From Eubacteriales bacterium (GTDB taxonomy: Bacteria > Bacillota_A > Clostridia > Lachnospirales > Lachnospiraceae): 7,064 bases of DNA. The first letter of the stretch is position 1; each line of letters begins with the position of its first letter. The stretch covers positions 1 through 7,064 of the forward strand of contig JAUNAE010000198.1 in assembly GCA_030527765.1 (NCBI GenBank), written 5' to 3'. Positions 1 through 4,863 of the stretch are shown piece after piece. The notes below the pieces were generated by a model. That model ran no database searches and was not told the origin of the DNA. It worked only from the letters and a program-made list of their open reading frames with translations. The translations under genes were made by a program, and so were the position numbers.

Positions 1-1
1 A

Positions 2-34
2 TCTGAGCAGATCAGTGACAGCTCATGGAATTAG
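2..34 (+). CDS. Possible 3' end of an upstream phage gene (partial)
   Basis: Frame 2 is open from the window edge to a TAG at 32-34 and encodes ten residues ending in SSWN. In a tightly packed tail operon a gene for a head-tail connector or tail terminator protein is expected immediately before the tail tube gene, and this could be its C-terminal tip. Frame 1 is closed by TGA at 4-6. Frame 3 stays open only to TGA at 45-47, so it is a competing candidate for the same gene end. Ten codons are too few to identify a family, so the product is not named. Confidence 0.35.
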   Translation, partial: SEQISDSSWN

Positions 35-87
35 TAACAATATATGATTCAGGCAAGAATCAGGTACGAAGAACGAGTGTAGTCTAA
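25..87 (+). CDS. Doubtful 20-codon small ORF upstream of tail tube gene
   Basis: An ATG at 25 opens a 20-codon frame ending in TAA at 85-87. The peptide begins MELVTIYDSG and ends RRTSVV. It overlaps the putative upstream gene end by 10 bases. Its codons (GAA, TTA, ACA, ATA, GAT, AGA) resemble those of the real genes here. No good Shine-Dalgarno sequence lies at the right distance before the ATG, and the peptide matches no family I recognise. It could be a real small phage protein, the tail of a gene whose frame is broken, or chance. Confidence 0.22.
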   Translation: MELVTIYDSGKNQVRRTSVV

Positions 88-156
88 AAAGCAACTAACA
101 ATATTTTTGTTTGTGGCAGAACAAAAACAATAATTTTTTGTAAAGGAGATAATATC
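88..156 (+). promoter_or_regulatory. AT-rich leader with alternative weak hairpins and strong RBS before the tail tube gene
   Basis: This 69-base spacer is the longest gap between genes in the window. It holds TTTTTGT at 104-110 and again at 135-141, and the complementary ACAAAAA at 121-127 between them, so the middle segment can pair with either flank but not both. Each stem has a single G-C pair and is weak. A strong ribosome binding site AAAGGAG (142-148) directly follows the third segment and sits 8 bases before the ATG at 157. No convincing -35/-10 pair was found. A leader before the most abundant tail protein may affect expression or mRNA stability, but that is inference. Confidence 0.35.
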
Positions 157-651
157 ATGAAATTAAATCGTGAAGCATTAGCTCATTACCTGGATACGAC
201 ATTTAAGGGAAAAGCATCCACAGCAGAGTGGGAGCTGATCGGTGACGGCATTTCCGAAATGTCCATGTCTCTTAATCCACAGACTGAGACAGTAAAAGAT
301 GTCATCGGCCAGGTAAGAACCAAAGACAATGGCTATGAGCCGAGCATGGATGCAGATCCGTATTATGCAGATCCGGAGAAGAAACTTTATCCAAAGCTGA
401 AAGAAATCGCTATGGATAGAAAGAAAGGTGATGCCTGTGCAACTCTGCTCCTTGAGGTGATTGTAGAGGATACAGAGCAGACAACCTTCACCGCATACAC
501 ACAGGAAGTGCTTGTAAAAGTCAGCTCCTATGGCGGTGGCACTGAGGGCGTGAACTTTCCATTTACCATCCATGAAAACGGAAAACGTGTAAAGGGTAGT
601 GTAACAGCTGAATCTCTGAAGGCAGGAGCACCGGTATTTACTGCAGGTTGA
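157..651 (+). CDS. Tail tube (major tail) protein
   Basis: This 164-residue protein most resembles the tail tube proteins of clostridial siphophages and prophages. Many copies would stack as rings to form the tube through which DNA passes. Supporting features are the MKLNREALAHYLD opening, a W-x-x-I-G-D-G segment near residues 27-33, a central D-P-Y-Y-A-D-P segment around residues 67-73 followed by a K-L-Y-P-K-L helix, a beta-rich second half with a Y-G-G-G-T-E-G turn near residues 125-131, and a C-terminus rich in G, V and T. The length is typical for the family. The ATG is supported by AAAGGAG 8 bases upstream. It lies two short genes before the tape measure, which is the expected place. 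A tube protein of a contractile tail is similar in fold, but no sheath gene is seen here; upstream is outside the window. The family call rests on recalled sequence style. Confidence 0.82.
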   Translation: MKLNREALAHYLDTTFKGKASTAEWELIGDGISEMSMSLNPQTETVKDVIGQVRTKDNGYEPSMDADPYYADPEKKLYPKLKEIAMDRKKGDACATLLLEVIVEDTEQTTFTAYTQEVLVKVSSYGGGTEGVNFPFTIHENGKRVKGSVTAESLKAGAPVFTAG

Positions 652-669
652 TAACAGGGGAGAAAGAAC

Positions 670-1059
670 ATGGGTAAAATTAAATTAAACACAGGTGAAC
701 GCGTAGAAATCGTAAACTCAGATGATGAAGTGATGGGATATTTTTATTTTAATCCCGCAGATCTGGACATTTTAAGAAGAGCCAAGGATGTAGAAAAACA
801 TCTGGAAGCACTTATGAAAGAGACAACCGATGAGAATCAGGATGAAATCAATGCAAAGATCATTGATGAATTTGAATATCTCATCAATGACAAAACATGC
901 AGCAGGGTATTGTTTAAATACAATACTCCTCTGAGTATTATGGCGAATGGCCAGTTGTACATGTTGTATGTTTTTGAAGCAATTGCAACATACATCGAAA
1001 CTGTGGTAACAGAGCGTGCTGATAAGATGGTAAGCAAATATACAGCAGATTATGAGTGA
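670..1059 (+). CDS. Probable tail assembly chaperone (lambda gpG-position protein)
   Basis: This 129-residue acidic, helical protein sits between the tail tube gene and the Gp15-family gene, the slot used for tail assembly chaperones that bind the tape measure during tail building. It starts with a short beta-like section (residues 1-28, including G-Y-F-Y-F-N-P), continues with a charged helix (D-V-E-K-H-L-E-A-L, about residues 40-48), and ends with a more hydrophobic helical part (L-Y-M-L-Y-V-F-E-A-I, about residues 96-105). It may belong to the family catalogued as DUF6673, but I cannot confirm that from the sequence alone. AGGGGAG at 656-662 is a good ribosome binding site 7 bases before the ATG. 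Its end overlaps the next gene by 8 bases. The role is inferred mainly from position; no enzyme motif is visible. Confidence 0.65.
   Translation: MGKIKLNTGERVEIVNSDDEVMGYFYFNPADLDILRRAKDVEKHLEALMKETTDENQDEINAKIIDEFEYLINDKTCSRVLFKYNTPLSIMANGQLYMLYVFEAIATYIETVVTERADKMVSKYTADYE
904..930 (+). other. Inverted repeat / potential RNA hairpin inside the chaperone gene
   Basis: GTATTGT (907-913) and ACAATAC (920-926) are perfect complements around the 6-base loop TTAAAT. With T927 bulged, AGG (904-906) can pair with CCT (928-930), extending the stem to 10 pairs. No run of T follows, so it is not an intrinsic terminator. It lies wholly inside coding sequence and may be coincidental. Confidence 0.35.
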
Positions 1060-1633
1060 TATGAAATTTAACCCATGGAGACTTCCCCAAACGATGGAAG
1101 TCGGTGGCGAGTCTTATGAAATACGAACCGACTTTCGCGACATTCTTACAATCCTGACGGCTTTTGGAGATCCGGAACTGGATGATTATGCGAAACAGAT
1201 TATAATGCTCAAAATTATATATCCGAACTGGAAGAATATTCCGGAGGAAAATTTACCGGAGGCGGCTGCAAAAGCTGCCTCTTTTATTGATTGCGGACAA
1301 AAAGATGACGGCAAACAGCATCCTAAACTGGTTGACTGGGAAAAAGACGCATCTATTCTGATTCCGTCAATCAATACAGTGGCAGGAGAGGAAATACGAG
1401 CGAAAGAATATCTGCATTGGTGGACATTTCTTGGGTATTACATGGAAATCCGAGAGGGTCTTTTTGCACAGGTGGTAACGATTCGGCAGAAAAAGGCTAA
1501 AGGAAAAAAATTAGAGGATTATGAAAGAGAATTCTATTCCTCTAACAAAAATCTGGTTGAATTAGAGATGGAAGAGATGCGATCCGAAGAGGAAAAAGCT
1601 GAACTCAACCGTCTTTTTGGTTTGAAAAAATAA
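1052..1633 (+). CDS. Bacteriophage Gp15-family tail protein
   Basis: This 193-residue protein resembles the Gp15 family of Firmicutes phages (Pfam Phage_Gp15), encoded just upstream of the tape measure and thought to act in tail assembly. Features seen are an N-terminal Y-E-I-R-T-D-F-R-D-I-L segment (residues 22-32), an alanine-rich helix followed by F-I-D-C-G (about residues 77-81), the L-H-W-W-T-F motif (about residues 121-126), which I regard as the family hallmark, then V-V-T-I-R-Q-K-K and a highly charged C-terminal helix rich in E and K. The ATG at 1052 lies inside the end of the previous gene (its TGA is 1057-1059) and no clear Shine-Dalgarno precedes it. A second in-frame ATG at 1061 has none either, so translation is probably coupled to the upstream gene. 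It is in the +1 frame relative to that gene, so a -1 slip would not fuse them. Confidence 0.8.
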   Translation: MSDMKFNPWRLPQTMEVGGESYEIRTDFRDILTILTAFGDPELDDYAKQIIMLKIIYPNWKNIPEENLPEAAAKAASFIDCGQKDDGKQHPKLVDWEKDASILIPSINTVAGEEIRAKEYLHWWTFLGYYMEIREGLFAQVVTIRQKKAKGKKLEDYEREFYSSNKNLVELEMEEMRSEEEKAELNRLFGLKK

Positions 1634-1649
1634 CGGGAGGTGCTTACAA

Positions 1650-4478
1650 ATGTCTAAGTCGGGAGATGGAACAATTACGATTGATACAAATGTCAATACA
1701 GCCGGCATACAGACAGGAACGAGAAATATTGAATCCTCCATAGGAACTCTCAAAAGCCGGGTGTCGGGACTCGGGAAGACCATTGCTGCAGCATTCACAG
1801 TAAAGAAAATCGTTGATTTTGGCAGAGAATGCACGAATCTGGCAGCAGCACAGCAAGAAGCAGAAAATAAGCTAGAAACAGTCATGAAACAGCGAATGCA
1901 TGCTACGGATGACATGATCGATTCCATTAAGCAACTTGCATCGGAACAGCAAAAATTAGGTGTTATTGGTGATGAAACGCAGCTTGCCGGAGCTCAGCAG
2001 CTTGCAACTTTCCTGAATTCCACAGAAGCGTTAAAAACATTGGTGCCGGCCATGAATAATCTTGCGGCACAGCAGAAGGGAGTCAATGCCTCGGCCGGTG
2101 ATATGGTCAATATCGGTAATCTTATGGGCAAAGTAATGCAAGGACAGGTATCAGCTCTCACTCGAGTAGGTATTACTTTTTCTGATGCTGAAGAAAAGGT
2201 ATTGAAATTCGGAACAGAAGAGCAGAAAGCAGCAATGCTTGCACAAGTTATTACAAATAATGTCGGTAATATGAATGCTGCACTTGCTGCAACACCTGCA
2301 GGCCAAATGAAACAGTTGAAGAATAATCTCAGTGATGTTATGGAAACAGTTGGAATGGGATTGCAGAATTTTATGCTCCCATTGCTTCAGGTGATCAATA
2401 AGCTTGTGGCAAGACTGGCAACCCTTGCGAATGCTTTCAAGAGCTTCTCAGAGCTTATAACAGGAAGAAAATCAACAGAAACAGCAGCATCCGGAATTGC
2501 TTCAACAGACTCACTTGCGACGGCAGCAGATTCTTACAATGATACTGCAAATGCCATTGAAAATGTGGCAAATGCGACAGATGATGCAACGAAGGCCACG
2601 ACGGCAGCTGCGAAAGCAGCAAAGAAATACCTCAGTCCGTTGGATGAGATTCATAAGATCGGAGCCGATACTTCAACCACGTCCGCTGGATCCGGATCTC
2701 CGTCAGCAACAGGCGGAGGTCTTGGAGATGCTGTTGATTACGGAGCACTGGCAGAGGGAACAACTGTATTGGATGAAACAATAAATAAAGTATCAAAGCT
2801 ACAGAAATTCCTGCAGAACTTGTTCAGATTATATAAAAAAGGGCTTGTTCAGGGACTCGGAGAGTGGAAAAGAAAAATCTCATCCATGCAGACCTCTTTG
2901 GAGAGCATCAAAACGTCTCTCATTGGCATTGCGACAGATCCACAGGTTGTAAGTTCGGCCAGAAGAATGTTGACGAGCTTTGCAACGGCCCTTGGACAGG
3001 TAACAGGTTCCTTTGTGAGAATCGGGCTGACGATAGCGGATAATCTAGTCGGTGGAATTGCATCATACCTGGAAGATAGCCAGGATTATATTGCAGGAAA
3101 GCTGTCTGATATTTTTGATATTCGTGCAGATATCTATGCTCTGGTAGGAGAGTATTCGGTAGCATTTGCGAATGTCTTTGACATTTTTTCATCCTCGGAG
3201 GCACAGAATTTAACCGGTAATGTTATCGGTATTTTTTCAGACGCTTTTCTGGGAGCACAGGCAGTTGTTGAGCGGATTACTCGAGATATTGCCACACTGA
3301 TCTTACAGCCATTTATTGACAATCAGGAAAACATTAAGCAAGTGCTTTCTGTATATGTATCTACATTCGAGAGCGTAACGGGAACGATGAAACAGGCTGT
3401 GCAGGAAGTAACCGATAAATTCCTCGCTATGTACGATGAGCACATTGCTCCATTTGTGGCTGATCTAACAGAGGATATTTCGGAAATCACTGGAATTCTC
3501 ACAGAAAATTGGAATACCTACATTGCACCGATCATCCAGAACACAGGAGACAAAGTGCAGGAATTGTGGGACAAGCATTTATCCCCAATGTTTGACAGTG
3601 CAGGCGAATGTCTGGGCACGATTGTAGACTCAATCAGCAAACTCTGGAAATCTGTTCTCGCTCCGTGTATCAAATGGATTTCGGCCAATGTCTTGCCAGT
3701 AATTTCGCCAATTCTGAGCACTCTTCAGACATCCATTTTTGGGTTTTTCGGAGGTGTGGGACAAGTCGTGAACGGAATATTACAGCATCTCAGCGGACTC
3801 ATCAAATTCATCACTGGTGTGTTTACGGGTGATTGGTCCGGTGCCTGGGAGGGCATCAAGCAGATGTTCCAAGGATTTGGCACGTCCTTCGGCGGTGTGA
3901 TCGAGTGGCTGAAGAACTCGCAACTCGGACAGCTTATCTCGTGGATTGCAGGCACATTCACTTCTGACTGGAGCAACGTATGGGAAAATGTGAAATCTAT
4001 TTTCAGTGATGTGTTCGACAGTCTTATTGAACTGGCAAAAGGACCAATCAATTCAGTTATCGGTTTAATTAACGGACTGATTGAAAAAATCAATGGCAGA
4101 CTCGGATGGATTGAAAATACTATGAAGTTTTCGGTCGGTGGGACAATACCGATCATCAACCGAAGATGGTCGTATACATCCCCGTCTCTTCACCTTGGAA
4201 GAGTCAACACGATTCCATATCTGGCAAAAGGTGCGGTTATTCCGCCGAATTCCGAATTTATGGCCATGCTCGGAGATCAGAAGGCAGGAAGGAACCTGGA
4301 AGCTCCGGAGTCTCTGATCAGACAGATTATGCGGGAAGAGCTTGGAAACAATACCGGAGGCAAGTCAACCTACGAGGTTCCGATCTATCTGGGAACTCGT
4401 GAGATTGCTCGGGCGGTGATTGATGAGGCGAAGCTAATGCGGATCCAGAGCGGAAGAAATCCGTTCGAGCTGGTGTAG
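1650..4478 (+). CDS. Tail tape measure protein
   Basis: This 942-residue protein sets tail length and fills the tube until DNA ejection. The N-terminal part (1-270) starts with a T-I-D-T-N-V-N-T-A-G-I-Q segment and has long alanine- and glutamine-rich helices. An A/T/S/G-rich linker follows (about 276-370) and holds L-S-P-L-D-E-I-H-K-I at 328-337, a form of the 'FDEINKL'-like motif I associate with Firmicutes tape measures. The middle is helical, with four [WY]-x-x-[HYV]-[IL]-[AS]-P motifs between residues 594 and 672. A hydrophobic zone (about 680-727) may help membrane passage. Two 45-residue tryptophan repeats cover 717-806. The C-terminus has I-P-Y-L-A-K-G-A-V-I-P-P from 855 and then G-D-Q-K-A-G-R-N, typical of clostridial tape measures. 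No lysozyme or peptidase motif was seen. GGGAGG at 1635-1640 precedes the ATG by 9 bases. At about 0.15 nm per residue the upper tail length is about 141 nm. Confidence 0.93.
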   Translation: MSKSGDGTITIDTNVNTAGIQTGTRNIESSIGTLKSRVSGLGKTIAAAFTVKKIVDFGRECTNLAAAQQEAENKLETVMKQRMHATDDMIDSIKQLASEQQKLGVIGDETQLAGAQQLATFLNSTEALKTLVPAMNNLAAQQKGVNASAGDMVNIGNLMGKVMQGQVSALTRVGITFSDAEEKVLKFGTEEQKAAMLAQVITNNVGNMNAALAATPAGQMKQLKNNLSDVMETVGMGLQNFMLPLLQVINKLVARLATLANAFKSFSELITGRKSTETAASGIASTDSLATAADSYNDTANAIENVANATDDATKATTAAAKAAKKYLSPLDEIHKIGADTSTTSAGSGSPSATGGGLGDAVDYGALAEGTTVLDETINKVSKLQKFLQNLFRLYKKGLVQGLGEWKRKISSMQTSLESIKTSLIGIATDPQVVSSARRMLTSFATALGQVTGSFVRIGLTIADNLVGGIASYLEDSQDYIAGKLSDIFDIRADIYALVGEYSVAFANVFDIFSSSEAQNLTGNVIGIFSDAFLGAQAVVERITRDIATLILQPFIDNQENIKQVLSVYVSTFESVTGTMKQAVQEVTDKFLAMYDEHIAPFVADLTEDISEITGILTENWNTYIAPIIQNTGDKVQELWDKHLSPMFDSAGECLGTIVDSISKLWKSVLAPCIKWISANVLPVISPILSTLQTSIFGFFGGVGQVVNGILQHLSGLIKFITGVFTGDWSGAWEGIKQMFQGFGTSFGGVIEWLKNSQLGQLISWIAGTFTSDWSNVWENVKSIFSDVFDSLIELAKGPINSVIGLINGLIEKINGRLGWIENTMKFSVGGTIPIINRRWSYTSPSLHLGRVNTIPYLAKGAVIPPNSEFMAMLGDQKAGRNLEAPESLIRQIMREELGNNTGGKSTYEVPIYLGTREIARAVIDEAKLMRIQSGRNPFELV
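3429..3665 (+). repeat. Four-copy W/Y-x-x-h-[IL]-[AS]-P motif in tape measure
   Basis: Four motif copies are seen in the protein: M-Y-D-E-H-I-A-P (H598), N-W-N-T-Y-I-A-P (Y624), L-W-D-K-H-L-S-P (H643) and L-W-K-S-V-L-A-P (V669). The spacings alternate 26, 19 and 26 residues, giving a 45-residue unit that holds two motifs. This fits a duplicated helical-hairpin unit. The repeat is visible in protein but has drifted at the DNA level. Confidence 0.7.
3798..4067 (+). repeat. Tandem 45-residue tryptophan repeat in tape measure
   Basis: Residues 717-761 and 762-806 are two tandem copies of a 45-residue unit. The first 24 positions share 13 identities, including the F-T-x-D-W-S-x-x-W-E core at D728/W729/W733 and D773/W774/W778, and a conserved later lysine and phenylalanine. 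The second halves have diverged. Units of this kind with a D-W-x-x-x-W-E core are common in tape measures of Firmicutes phages. Confidence 0.75.
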
Positions 4479-4482
4479 GAGG
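4477..4482 (+). promoter_or_regulatory. RBS overlapping the tape-measure stop codon
   Basis: AGGAGG begins on the second base of the tape-measure TAG (4476-4478) and lies 6 bases before the ATG at 4489. Stop and ribosome binding site are shared, which favours re-use of terminating ribosomes and fixes the start of the downstream gene. Confidence 0.8.
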
Positions 4483-4488
4483 TAAGAA

Positions 4489-4863
4489 ATGCAGGATTAT
4501 TTTAAAATAAATGGTGTTGTTATTAAGCAACCGACAAAATATACTCCAAACTTCACCACTACTTCAACGGATGACTCCGGACGAAATCAGTACTACAATA
4601 TGGTAAACATTCCGGTTGGAACGGTGGCAAGCTACTCTATGGAATGGAAAGATTTGACGTTATCCGAATATGCGGAAATAATGTCGAAAATTGTTAATAA
4701 AGCAAATTTCACGCTCCATTACATGGACCCCCTTACAGGAACATGGAAGGACGGTGTATTCTATGCCACAACATACAACTCATCTGCGCTGACTCTTGAG
4801 GACGGCTATGAACGATGGGAAAGCTTGAGCTTTAACGCAATCAAAGTGGAGGCTATCAAATGA
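4489..4863 (+). CDS. Small post-tape-measure tail protein (DUF6711-like)
   Basis: This 124-residue beta-rich protein looks like the small family catalogued as DUF6711, found right after the tape measure in Firmicutes phages. It starts with Y-F-K-I-N-G-V-V-I-K-Q-P, has a T-D-D-S-G-R-N segment near residues 27-33, a central S-Y-S-M-E-W-K-D-L-T-L-S-E-Y segment (about 48-61), then L-H-Y-M-D-P-L-T-G-T-W and F-Y-A-T-T, and ends with a Y-E-R-W-E-S-L-S-F-N-A-I strand. That order matches family members as I recall them. A tail-tip role is inferred from position: a classical ~250-residue distal tail (Dit) protein would normally be expected here and is not seen. The ATG is set by the AGGAGG that overlaps the previous stop. 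Its last codons contain the ribosome binding site (GGAGG, 4848-4852) of the next gene, and the two genes overlap as ATGA. Confidence 0.72.
   Translation: MQDYFKINGVVIKQPTKYTPNFTTTSTDDSGRNQYYNMVNIPVGTVASYSMEWKDLTLSEYAEIMSKIVNKANFTLHYMDPLTGTWKDGVFYATTYNSSALTLEDGYERWESLSFNAIKVEAIK

Noticed and set aside
106..134. Promoter TTTGTT-17-AATAAT before the tail tube gene
   Set aside because: The -35 matches the consensus poorly, and AT-rich DNA readily gives such pairs by chance.
104..139. Intrinsic terminator before the tail tube gene (stem 104-127 plus T-run 134-139)
   Set aside because: The stem has one G-C pair and the T-run is separated from it by six bases, so it lacks the stable GC-rich stem and immediate T-run of a terminator.
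178..573. 131-residue minus-strand frame opposite the tail tube gene
   Set aside because: It is covered by a real gene with a strong RBS on the plus strand; the frame is a shadow.
2497..2784. 95-residue Gln/Arg-rich plus-strand frame inside the tape measure
   Set aside because: It is an out-of-frame reading of the Ala/Thr-rich linker; the low-complexity Gln text comes from GCA/ACA codons read one base off.
3725..4159. 144-residue open frame on the minus strand inside the tape measure
   Set aside because: It is entirely antisense to a confidently recognised gene, has no recognisable product, and its composition mirrors the sense codons.
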